From: Porphyromonadaceae bacterium
GTDB lineage: Bacteria; Bacteroidota; Bacteroidia; Bacteroidales; Dysgonomonadaceae
DNA: 18,010 nt
Assembly (NCBI GenBank): GCA_022840285.1
Contig: JALHIE010000056.1
Coordinates: forward strand, 1-18,010
Direction of reading: 5' to 3'
Shown: positions 7,586-16,259 of the stretch, one piece after another
Position numbering within the stretch: position 1 is the first letter of the stretch
Layout: every line of letters starts with the position of its first letter
Notes under the pieces: model-generated
Seen by the model: the letters and a program-made list of their open reading frames with translations, nothing else
Told to the model about the DNA's origin: nothing
Databases searched by the model: none
Position numbers and translations under genes: made by a program

Positions 7586-10500
7586 ATGAGGAACATACTC
7601 CGATTCGCACTGAAAAATCCCGTTACCATCAGCATGATCGTGTTTGCGATCTTGCTGTTGGGGAAGATTTCGTACGACAGGCTCAGCGTAGATTTATTGC
7701 CCAATATGAACACGCCGCGCCTCTTCGTCGAACTGGAAGCCGGTGAGCGTCCACCGGAAGAGATCGAAAAAATGTTTGTCGAAAGCATCGAATCGATGGC
7801 TATCCGGCAGAGTGATGTGATACAGGTCTCTTCGGTGATCAGGGCAGGGTCTGCTCAGGTAACGGTAGAGTACCTGCAAAACAAAGATATGGATGAAGCT
7901 TTCCTGGATCTTCAGAAAGCGATGACTCCCTTTTCCCAGAATTCAAGTATCGAGTCCATCAACATCACCCAGCATGATCCGAACACGGCACCGGTCATGT
8001 TGATCGCGATGTCGCACCAGTCGATAACCGACATGGCGGAGTTGCGAAAAATGGCGGATAGCTATATCCGGAACGAGCTTATACGCCTGGAAGGAATAGC
8101 TGAAGTATCCCTGTCGGGTGAGGAGTCGGCGGTGCTGACCATAGAAACGGATCCCTATATATTGAACGCTTTCGGTATTACCATGGAGGAGATCGCTTCG
8201 AGAATCGAAGCAAATAATCAAAGCATATCGGGTGGCCGGGTGAGTGAGCTGGGGTTGCAGTACCTGGTCAAAAGCTCGTCGCTGTTTAATTCCGAGGCAG
8301 ATTTCGAGAACCTGATCGTCAGCTACAAGCCTACAGAAGCAACCTCGGGGAGATCCGGAACGCAAAATTCAGGGACTGATGTAGAAAGTGCTCCCCTGTT
8401 TTTACGTGAAGTAGCCACTGTCAGGTTTGAAAATGCACGTCCCGACAATATCGTGCGTATAAACGGGGAGCGTTGCATCGGCCTCTCGGTTTATAAAGAA
8501 ACGCAATTCAATACCGTAAAGGCTGTAAATCTGATCAGCAGCCAATTGTCAGTGATCGAACAAGCGTTGCCGGGGTACAGGTTTCAGGTGATCGGCAATC
8601 AGGGGACTTTCATTAAACAGGCCATTGGAGAGGTGATCAACAGCGCTTTTTTGGGTATGCTGCTCGCCGTGTTGGTCTTGTTTTACTTTCTACGAAGGAT
8701 AGGCACGACCCTTATCGTGAGCGTTTCTATTCCAATTTCCATTATTGCCACCTTTACCATGATGTACTTCAATGGACTCACGCTTAATGTGATGACGTTG
8801 AGTGGGCTTGCTTTAGGGGCGGGTATGCTGATCGATAATGTGATCGTGGTGATAGAGAGCATATTCCGAAACCGGGAGCAGGGTCTGGAGCGTAGAGAAG
8901 CCATTATCAACGGTACTACCGAAGTTTCCGGAGCAGTCATCGCCTCCACCGTAACGACCATCGTCGTGTTTATCCCGATCGTTTACCTGCACGGCGCTTC
9001 AGGCGAACTGTTCAAAGACCTGGCGTGGACCGTGACATTCGCGTTGCTGTCGTCGCTGTTTGTGTCCTTGATGGTGATTCCCATGCTGTATGACAGGTTT
9101 ACGGGACGGAATCAGGTCAAAGCAGAGTCAGAGGCGGTACAATTCAAAGGGTACGGCAACCGTCTTCGTACGATGCTCGCTCATCGCTGGTGGGTGATTG
9201 CTGTTTCGGCAGCGATACTGTTCGTTTCCATACTCCTGATACCCTTTGTCGGTACCGAGTTTCTACCGCGTACGGAAGGGAAGGATTTCACCATATCGGT
9301 CAAACTGCCGGAGGGCACCCGACTGGAACGTACCGACGCCGTGGTCAATAACCTGGAACACCTGCTGAATCAGATCTGTAGAGACAGCTTGGCGGTGGTC
9401 TATAGCCATATAGGTAAAGGTTCCTCGGACAATGAGATATTTGAGGGAGAGCATACAGCCAAGATGAAAGTTATCTTATCCGGGCAAAGCAAAGTTTCTC
9501 CGGCAGATCTGATTGCACGTTTCTCCGAAGCAACCCAGGATATGGATGGATTGGAGCTTGCGTTCAAGCAGGATGACAATTCGCTGGGTGAGTTCCTGGG
9601 AAGCGAGGAGGCTCCTATTGTTGTGGAGGTGAGAGGCGAAGATCTTGAAGAGATTACTTCCTTGACGGACGACGTGTTGTCGCGCATGGCCTCCGTAGAG
9701 GGAATTTACAACGTAAAATCGTCGATGGCAGACGGGGCACCTGAACTCAATGTCAACATCAACCGTACCATCGCCGGAATTCATAACATATCGGTGGCCA
9801 CCGTGATTCAGCAGATCGGGCAACAACTGCAGGGACACAATGTGGGGAAAATGGATTATAGGGGAGAGATGCGCGATATCGTGATCAAAGTGCCGGATAT
9901 GACCAGCAGGGAGCTGGGAGAGTTGGTGATCAAAAGCGGAAGCCAGGAGTTTCGGCTGAACGAGATTGCTACCGTCACCCATTCCCAGGCTCCAAAAGAG
10001 ATCTATCGCCGGAACCAAACCCGCCTTAACAAAATTGTTTCCAATATGGAAGCAGGCCGTTCCCTCGACAAGGTTGCCCGGGAGATTCGTACAGCAGTGG
10101 CGGATATCGAGCTTTCCCCCGGCTATTCCGTCTCGGTGACAGGAGAAGAGGAGAGACGTGCAGAATCGATGGAGAGTCTCCTGTTTGCGTTGTTGCTTTC
10201 CGTGGTGCTGGTATATATGGTTTTGGCTTCTCAATACGAATCGTTGTTGCATCCCTTTACCATATTGTTAACCACGCCGTTTGGACTGGTAGGGGCCGTC
10301 ATGTTTTTCCTGATTACCCGAACCCCGTTGAATATCATGGGAGCGATGGGTATAATCATGCTGGCGGGGATAGCCATCAACAATTCGATCCTTCTGGTAG
10401 GACGCATCAACCAGCTGAAGAGAACGATGACACTGACAGAGGCAATCGTTCAGGCAGGGCAACAGCGTATACGACCCATCATCATGACCAGCCTCACGAC

Positions 10501-10735
10501 GATATTGGTGTTGTTGCCCATGACATTCAATTTCGGAGAAGGTGCGGCGATGCGCTCCTCCATGGCTGTGGCAGTCATCGGCGGATTGGTTACCTCTACG
10601 TTGATGAGCCTGGTGTTGATCCCTTGCGTCTATTACCTGTTTGAGCAGATGAAGCGAAAGGTGACAAAGGGGGAGGATCGGGTTCCTGTGCAGGATACAA
10701 AGGAGAGCAAGAAAGGTTTACCGTTTGATAGATAA
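7586..10735 (+). CDS. RND efflux transporter permease subunit 1
   Basis: The protein has 1049 residues, full length for an inner-membrane RND efflux pump driven by the proton gradient. It opens with the usual first membrane helix and the SVDLLPNMNTPRLFV motif. It contains two periplasmic porter/docking regions and the TM4 motif GAGMLIDNVIVVIES, with one acidic residue (Asp417) followed by Asn rather than the Asp-Asp pair of AcrB. TM10 has GIAINNSILLVG, with Asn932-Asn933 where AcrB has the relay lysine. This single-Asp, double-Asn pattern occurs in a large non-AcrB branch of RND permeases. The next gene, another RND, begins four bases after the last base of the stop, so a mixed trimer like MdtBC is plausible. 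The cargo cannot be inferred. Confidence 0.95.
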   Translation: MRNILRFALKNPVTISMIVFAILLLGKISYDRLSVDLLPNMNTPRLFVELEAGERPPEEIEKMFVESIESMAIRQSDVIQVSSVIRAGSAQVTVEYLQNKDMDEAFLDLQKAMTPFSQNSSIESINITQHDPNTAPVMLIAMSHQSITDMAELRKMADSYIRNELIRLEGIAEVSLSGEESAVLTIETDPYILNAFGITMEEIASRIEANNQSISGGRVSELGLQYLVKSSSLFNSEADFENLIVSYKPTEATSGRSGTQNSGTDVESAPLFLREVATVRFENARPDNIVRINGERCIGLSVYKETQFNTVKAVNLISSQLSVIEQALPGYRFQVIGNQGTFIKQAIGEVINSAFLGMLLAVLVLFYFLRRIGTTLIVSVSIPISIIATFTMMYFNGLTLNVMTLSGLALGAGMLIDNVIVVIESIFRNREQGLERREAIINGTTEVSGAVIASTVTTIVVFIPIVYLHGASGELFKDLAWTVTFALLSSLFVSLMVIPMLYDRFTGRNQVKAESEAVQFKGYGNRLRTMLAHRWWVIAVSAAILFVSILLIPFVGTEFLPRTEGKDFTISVKLPEGTRLERTDAVVNNLEHLLNQICRDSLAVVYSHIGKGSSDNEIFEGEHTAKMKVILSGQSKVSPADLIARFSEATQDMDGLELAFKQDDNSLGEFLGSEEAPIVVEVRGEDLEEITSLTDDVLSRMASVEGIYNVKSSMADGAPELNVNINRTIAGIHNISVATVIQQIGQQLQGHNVGKMDYRGEMRDIVIKVPDMTSRELGELVIKSGSQEFRLNEIATVTHSQAPKEIYRRNQTRLNKIVSNMEAGRSLDKVAREIRTAVADIELSPGYSVSVTGEEERRAESMESLLFALLLSVVLVYMVLASQYESLLHPFTILLTTPFGLVGAVMFFLITRTPLNIMGAMGIIMLAGIAINNSILLVGRINQLKRTMTLTEAIVQAGQQRIRPIIMTSLTTILVLLPMTFNFGEGAAMRSSMAVAVIGGLVTSTLMSLVLIPCVYYLFEQMKRKVTKGEDRVPVQDTKESKKGLPFDR

Positions 10736-10738
10736 AGC

Positions 10739-13700
10739 ATGGATTTTCTTTTAAACAGAAGAGTAACGATCAGTATGTTGTTTATTGCATCTACCCTGTT
10801 GGGGTATGTGTCCTATAAACAATTACCGGTTGAATTGCTTCCCAATGCGGAGTTGCCCGTGCTGTATGTTTCTGTGAACGCACAGCAGGATATGGATCCT
10901 GCTTTTGTGGAGTCGGAGGTGATCATTCCGCTTGAAGGAGCCATCAGTTCCGTGGGCGGGGTTGACAAGATAGAATCGGAGATCAGCAGCCGGCAATCGT
11001 CCATTCGTGTCGATTTCAAGAGCAATGTGAATTTTAAAACCACATCGTTGAAACTGGAAGAGAAGATGAAAGAGGTATCCTCATCGCTTCCGGATGGTTT
11101 TAACGTTCGTGTACAAAAGATGGATGTCTCCAGGGTGAGCAACGCATTTATCTCTCTTCAGGTGCGTGGTTCCGGCGGAGTCGACCGTGTACGCAATATT
11201 GTGGAAGAGGAGATTCTGCCCGAATTGGAAAATATTGACGGAATTGCTGCTGTTCGGGTTTATGGCGGTCGCGAGCGTGCAATAGAGATACAACTGAATA
11301 AGGACGCCAGCAAGGCCTTGAATATTACCCCCTCCAGGTTAAGCAGCCTGCTGAACAGCAATGCGCGAGAGAAAGTGTTTGTCGGCACCGTGAAAGAAAC
11401 GGGCAGCCAGTACTTTGTTCATGTGCACTCTACCTACACCAAGGTGTCGGATCTGGAAAACATTGTGGTAGCTCCGGGCCCTGTCTTGCTGAAAGACATC
11501 GCGACCATCTTTTTCGATTTGAAAGAGGAAACCTCATACAGCCGGGTCAATGGAAAAGAAGCCATATCGGTATCTCTTGTTAACGACGCGCAAGCCAACC
11601 TGATAGACCTGTCGCACCGTACGTTGGAGACAGTTGAAAAGCTCAACGGACAGTTGACATTCCAGGACGTGGAGATTGTGGTCGACTCCAATACGGCTGA
11701 AACCATGGAGAACAACATCAACCAGATCATCAACCTGGCATTAACGGGTGGATTACTTGCGATCCTGGTGCTTTGGTTTTTCCTGAAAAATGTGCGGTTG
11801 GTCTTTTTCATTGCCCTCTCAATCCCGATTTCTGTCTTCACGGCATTTAGCTTCTTCTACTACGCGGGTATCTCAATCAATAGCCTGACGCTCGTAGGAA
11901 TGGCGTTGGCCGTAGGTATGTTGCTGGATAACAGCGTTGTGGTACTGGAAAATATCTACCGGCTGTCGGGATCCGGGCTCACAGCCGACGAATCGGTCAG
12001 CCGGGGAACGAAAGAGGTGTGGCGTTCCATTGTTGCAGCAACGCTCACCACAGTCATTATCTTCCTGCCTTTTATCTTCTCCGATAACTTCCTGCTCAAG
12101 CTGATGGGGAGCCATATAGGCGTTTCGATTATCTCTACCCTGCTGGTTTCACTGGCCGTAGCCTTGTTTTTCGTCCCGATGGCAGCCTATTTGATTTTAC
12201 GCAGTAAAAAAAGTAAAACGGTCTTTTATGAAAAGGTCACCTTGCTGCAACGACCGATACAGGTGTATCTTGTCCTGTTAAAGAGCTGCCTGCGAAATCC
12301 GGGCAGGACCATTTTCGGCTCCCTCATCCTGCTTTTTGCTGTCCTGATCTTATCGCTTTCCACCGCTGTGCGGCAAAACAGGGAGGTGGATTCGGACCGG
12401 TTCAACCTCTACGTGACGATGCCTGCGGGAAGCACATTGGAGAGTACGGATAATGTGGTCAGAGTGATGGAAGAGCGGCTGGAAGACATCCCTGAAAAGA
12501 AAGACCTGATTAGCCGGATTAATGAAGAAGAGGCCATGCTAACACTTATTTTGCAAGAGAACTTTCAAAAGATAGGGAAGCGTAAAATTTCGGAAATCAA
12601 AGCGGATGTGCAGTCCAGAATCCCCAATGTAGGAGGTGCGGAGATCATGGTGGCCGATGCTACGGGAGGTGGACAAGGCAATGCCGGCGGATTGAGCGGT
12701 ATGGTCGGCTTCATGAGTCTGTTGGGGATTGGCGACAATCAGGAACGGATCGTTGTCAAGGGATCTGATTACGAGATGATGCAGCTGGTTGCTGAAGATA
12801 TCCGGTATCAACTGGAGCAACAGGAATTCATACAAAACACCCGTGTCTCTTTTATGCGTCGTCAACCGGAGATCTTGCTTGATTTCGATCAGGTTTTGCT
12901 TACCTCTTACGGTATTACACGTGCAAATATCCTCACGGGCTTGTCGGAGTTGAACAGTGAGTTTTCATCAGGAACCACATTTAAGGTGGGCGATGAATCA
13001 TACGATATCGTCATTCGTGACAAAACAGCCGAAGAAGAGGAGGAGGAGCAGCAAAGGCAAAAAACCATCGATGATCTGGAAGCGGTGCAGATCATGAACA
13101 GTAGCGGGGGCTTGCACAACCTGAGAGATATTGCATCGGTGAACAAGGGGTACGGGCGTTCCCGCATCATACGTGTCAATCAGGACAAACAGCTGGACGT
13201 GCGTTACGGCTTTCTGAGGAGCATCGAACAATCCAAAACATTGCTGGAGGGGTATCGTGCCGATATCGACCAGCTGATTGCCAACTATAACCTGCCGGCC
13301 GGTGTAGCTATCGAGGTGATCCATGAAGAGGATCAGTTTGCCGACTTCAAGTTCCTTATCTTTGCCGCCTTCCTGTTGATATTTATGATCCTGGCAATGG
13401 TGTTTGAGTCGGTCACCACACCCCTGGTCATCCTTTTTTCCATTCCCCTGGCGGCAATTGGCTCGCTGGTCGCACTGTTTCTGACGGGAAACAGTCTCTT
13501 GAACGCGAATACGTTAATGGGATTTCTTATCTTGTTGGGTGTGGTGGTGAACAACGGCATTATCCTGATCGATTACACCAAGTTGCTTCGTAAACGCGGA
13601 TACAGGCGTGAAAGGGCATTGATGACAGCGGGTATCTCCCGTATCAGGCCTATCCTGATTACCGCCATCACAACCATCATCGCCATGATGCCACTCGCAA

Positions 13701-15433
13701 TGGGCGATACGGAATATGCGGGAGCTATAGGTGCACCGTTTGCCATTACCGTGATCGGAGGCCTTGCATTTTCGACCCTGTTGACGCTGGTTATTATTCC
13801 AACGGTCTATATGGGGCTGGAGAATGCCTTGCAATGGTACCGGTCGCTGCCGGTGAAAACAAAAATCATCCATCTCGTGTTGTTTGTAACCGGTGTGTCT
13901 GCTATCTATCTCTATGGAGAAGGGATGTTGTACCAGATACTCTACGTAACGGCACTTGCCGTTTTAATCCCCGGGATTACCTTTTTTATGCAGACCAGTC
14001 TGCGGCGTGCAAAAGCGGATGTGGTGGACCCGGATCAGGAGATCCATATTGTTGTACGCAGCCTGGTGAAGATCTACGATCGCTCCGGCCGTTTTGTGCG
14101 TGAATGGAACAGTGGGTTGGAGGTGCGGAAGCGGTTGGGCCTAAGCGGCGAATACCATTCGCTGAAAGATTTCGTTCCTGTTGCCTGGCAATTTATCCTT
14201 TGGGGATTTGGCATCTATTTCACCTACTTTTATATCGAAAGCAAAACGTGGGGGTTCCTCTTCTCTTTCGTGATCTATGCCGCGACACTTTACTTGTGGC
14301 GCAAGATACGGAGCTACCTGTTTTGGCGGTTTGAAAGGAGCGGATGGGTGAGATACCTGAACCGTGTCATGTTCTGGAGTATCCCCCCCCTGATCCTGTG
14401 GGGCCTTTACAGGAAACTGGATAATCTCCCGATGGTATTGATCATCGGCGCATTGTGGGGATTAGGTATCGCCATATACGTTTCGTCGCAATATCTCTAT
14501 GGCCGGAACATAAATATCGAAAGAATATCCGGCCGGTTTACCGGATTAAAACGCTCCTATTACCGTATGGTCATCTCCATCCCGCTGATCGGCAGACGGC
14601 GTCGGCCATTTAAAGCGTTGCGCGGTGTGTCGTTTGAAATCAAGACCGGCATGTTCGGCCTGCTTGGACCCAACGGTGCTGGTAAATCGACGCTGATGCG
14701 TATCATCACAGGGATTTTGGAACAAAGCTACGGGAGTATCTGGATCAACGGTCTCGACACCCGTCTTTACCGGGAAGAGCTTCAGGGATTGATCGGATTT
14801 CTTCCGCAGGAGTTCGGGATGTATGAAAATATGACTGCCTGGGAATTCCTCGACTATCAGGCTATCCTGAAAGGACTAACCGGCAGCAATGTGCGGGAAG
14901 AACGAATCGGATACGTACTGAAATCGGTGCATATGTACGAGCGCAAAGACGATAAGATCGGATCTTTTTCGGGTGGAATGAAGCAGCGCATAGGGATTGC
15001 CTTGATACTCCTGAATCTTCCGCGTATTCTTGTTGTAGATGAACCTACTGCCGGGCTCGATCCCCGCGAGCGAATCCGGTTCCGGAACCTGCTGGTGGAG
15101 CTGAGCAAGGACCGTATTGTCATTTTTTCCACCCACATCATTGAGGATATTTCCAGCTCTTGCAATCAGGTAGTGGTAGTAGACAAAGGAGAGTTGAAGT
15201 ATTTCGGGGTGCCGGAGAAGATGGTGGATATGGCTTTGGGTAAAGTATGGCAGTTCCTGATCGATAAGGAGTCGTTTGAGGAAAAATTGGATAAATCACG
15301 GGTGGTGAATAATATACAGAGTGGAGACCGGATACAGGTCCGGTACATTTCGGTGGAAGAACCTTGTCCCGGTGCAACTCGGGTGGAAGCTAACCTGGAA
15401 GATGCTTACTTGTGTTTGTTGAAAAATATCTGA
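10739..15433 (+). CDS. RND efflux permease fused to an ABC-type ATPase
   Basis: One uninterrupted 1564-residue frame contains two transporter families. Residues 1-~1028 are a complete RND permease (VELLPNAELPVLYVSV near the start; TM4 AVGMLLDNSVVVLEN with Asp397; TM10 VVVNNGIILIDY with Asn938-Asn939). Two further hydrophobic segments follow (1043-1059, 1064-1083). At 1102-1113, IHIVVRSLVKIY resembles the first strand of an ABC ATPase, but about 175 residues with four hydrophobic segments (1146-1166, 1171-1188, 1210-1224, 1231-1252) intervene before FKALRGVSFEI. The ATPase then has Walker A GPNGAGKS (1310-1317), Gln1357, signature FSGGM (1410-1414), Walker B VVDEP with Glu1435, and His1466. 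Twelve plus six membrane segments keep the ATPase cytoplasmic. An ABC-2 permease gene starts four bases after the stop and is the likely partner. The joint is in-frame and both halves look intact. Confidence 0.93.
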   Translation: MDFLLNRRVTISMLFIASTLLGYVSYKQLPVELLPNAELPVLYVSVNAQQDMDPAFVESEVIIPLEGAISSVGGVDKIESEISSRQSSIRVDFKSNVNFKTTSLKLEEKMKEVSSSLPDGFNVRVQKMDVSRVSNAFISLQVRGSGGVDRVRNIVEEEILPELENIDGIAAVRVYGGRERAIEIQLNKDASKALNITPSRLSSLLNSNAREKVFVGTVKETGSQYFVHVHSTYTKVSDLENIVVAPGPVLLKDIATIFFDLKEETSYSRVNGKEAISVSLVNDAQANLIDLSHRTLETVEKLNGQLTFQDVEIVVDSNTAETMENNINQIINLALTGGLLAILVLWFFLKNVRLVFFIALSIPISVFTAFSFFYYAGISINSLTLVGMALAVGMLLDNSVVVLENIYRLSGSGLTADESVSRGTKEVWRSIVAATLTTVIIFLPFIFSDNFLLKLMGSHIGVSIISTLLVSLAVALFFVPMAAYLILRSKKSKTVFYEKVTLLQRPIQVYLVLLKSCLRNPGRTIFGSLILLFAVLILSLSTAVRQNREVDSDRFNLYVTMPAGSTLESTDNVVRVMEERLEDIPEKKDLISRINEEEAMLTLILQENFQKIGKRKISEIKADVQSRIPNVGGAEIMVADATGGGQGNAGGLSGMVGFMSLLGIGDNQERIVVKGSDYEMMQLVAEDIRYQLEQQEFIQNTRVSFMRRQPEILLDFDQVLLTSYGITRANILTGLSELNSEFSSGTTFKVGDESYDIVIRDKTAEEEEEEQQRQKTIDDLEAVQIMNSSGGLHNLRDIASVNKGYGRSRIIRVNQDKQLDVRYGFLRSIEQSKTLLEGYRADIDQLIANYNLPAGVAIEVIHEEDQFADFKFLIFAAFLLIFMILAMVFESVTTPLVILFSIPLAAIGSLVALFLTGNSLLNANTLMGFLILLGVVVNNGIILIDYTKLLRKRGYRRERALMTAGISRIRPILITAITTIIAMMPLAMGDTEYAGAIGAPFAITVIGGLAFSTLLTLVIIPTVYMGLENALQWYRSLPVKTKIIHLVLFVTGVSAIYLYGEGMLYQILYVTALAVLIPGITFFMQTSLRRAKADVVDPDQEIHIVVRSLVKIYDRSGRFVREWNSGLEVRKRLGLSGEYHSLKDFVPVAWQFILWGFGIYFTYFYIESKTWGFLFSFVIYAATLYLWRKIRSYLFWRFERSGWVRYLNRVMFWSIPPLILWGLYRKLDNLPMVLIIGALWGLGIAIYVSSQYLYGRNINIERISGRFTGLKRSYYRMVISIPLIGRRRRPFKALRGVSFEIKTGMFGLLGPNGAGKSTLMRIITGILEQSYGSIWINGLDTRLYREELQGLIGFLPQEFGMYENMTAWEFLDYQAILKGLTGSNVREERIGYVLKSVHMYERKDDKIGSFSGGMKQRIGIALILLNLPRILVVDEPTAGLDPRERIRFRNLLVELSKDRIVIFSTHIIEDISSSCNQVVVVDKGELKYFGVPEKMVDMALGKVWQFLIDKESFEEKLDKSRVVNNIQSGDRIQVRYISVEEPCPGATRVEANLEDAYLCLLKNI

Positions 15434-15437
15434 CGCT

Positions 15438-16154
15438 ATGAGCTTGAAAAAATATATTGATTTGACAATCCGTATGGTACGGTACAATTTAAAGATTATT
15501 TTTGCCGGTAAATTCTTCTGGTTTCTGCTGGCTGCTTTTGCTTTTTTTGCCTTTTTTATGTTTCAGCAAGCATGGAACAGGGCCGAAATCAATGAGGGTT
15601 CAATCTATAATTTGTTGTTGTTCCCTTGCCTGCTGCTTATTTTCTATCCGATCGTGTTCGGTATTCAAAACGATGAAGACAACCGAATATTGGAAATCAT
15701 TTTTGGTATACCCAATTACCGCTTTAAAGTGTGGGGCGTGCGCATGCTGATGATTTACGTGGCCAATTATTTTATCCTGGTTCTTTTTGCTTATGTAGCC
15801 CGTATACTGCTTTATCCGGTCAACACAGTTGAAATGGCTTTTCAGTTACTGTTTCCAATGCTTTTTTTTGGCAACCTGGCGTTTATGTTTTCAACCACCA
15901 CCCGGAGCGGTAACGGTACAGCAGTCATCATGATTATTTTCGGCCTTGCTTTTTTTATTTTCATGAATGCCAATAAACAAATCACTCACAGCTATTGGAA
16001 CATCTTCCTGAATCCCTTTTCCATTCCTAACGATATCCATCCCATGATCTGGCAGAATACCATCCTCAAAAGCAGGCTATTCCTCGTGATTGGCGCGGTT
16101 GTATGGTTGATGGTCGGCTTCCTTAACCTTCAGGAACGCGAGAAATTTGTGTAG
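15438..16154 (+). CDS. Small ABC-2 type permease
   Basis: This 238-residue integral membrane protein has about six hydrophobic segments (near 22-42, 57-76, 100-122, 131-151, 159-177, 212-231), the normal topology of an ABC-2 exporter subunit. A charged cytoplasmic stretch between segments two and three (GIQNDEDNRILEIIFGIPNYRF) resembles the ABC-2 loop that contacts the ATPase. It starts four bases after the stop of the RND-ABC fusion gene, so it most likely receives the fused ATPase domain. Unlike the large permease at 1258 it has no extracytoplasmic domain. It closes the operon, and its stop codon lies inside the left arm of the 18-bp inverted repeat. No specific subfamily is recognised. Confidence 0.85.
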   Translation: MSLKKYIDLTIRMVRYNLKIIFAGKFFWFLLAAFAFFAFFMFQQAWNRAEINEGSIYNLLLFPCLLLIFYPIVFGIQNDEDNRILEIIFGIPNYRFKVWGVRMLMIYVANYFILVLFAYVARILLYPVNTVEMAFQLLFPMLFFGNLAFMFSTTTRSGNGTAVIMIIFGLAFFIFMNANKQITHSYWNIFLNPFSIPNDIHPMIWQNTILKSRLFLVIGAVVWLMVGFLNLQEREKFV

Positions 16155-16259
16155 TAAAACAGGGGAGGGTTTTGGAAAAAAATCAACCATGCTTGCGGCG
16201 GTAAACCTCAAGTGGTAAACTTTAAATTGAAGAAGTGCATACCCTGTTTTGCTACACAA
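16147..16259. repeat. 18-bp inverted repeat (17/18 match) flanking ~77 bases at the operon end
   Basis: TTGTGTAGTAAAACAGGG (16147-16164) and CCCTGTTTTGCTACACAA (16242-16259) are reverse complements with one mismatch. The left arm includes the TAG stop of the preceding permease gene. The right arm ends just before the DUF6443-like coding sequence. The interior is short, AT-rich and non-coding, with a small direct repeat GGTAAAC. No T-run follows, so it is not a classic terminator. It could be the ends of a tiny mobile element, the scar of the rearrangement that brought in the headless RHS gene, or a long hairpin in the transcript tail. Confidence 0.7.

Noticed and set aside
9476..10252. 258-codon open frame on the minus strand
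   Set aside because: It is antisense to the middle of RND permease 1, whose protein is fully conserved here. The translation is rich in His, Cys and Gln and matches no family I recognise, so it is a shadow frame.
16147..16259. Rho-independent terminator for the transporter operon
   Set aside because: The stem arms are about 77 bases apart and no T-run follows the right arm, so it does not have the usual form.
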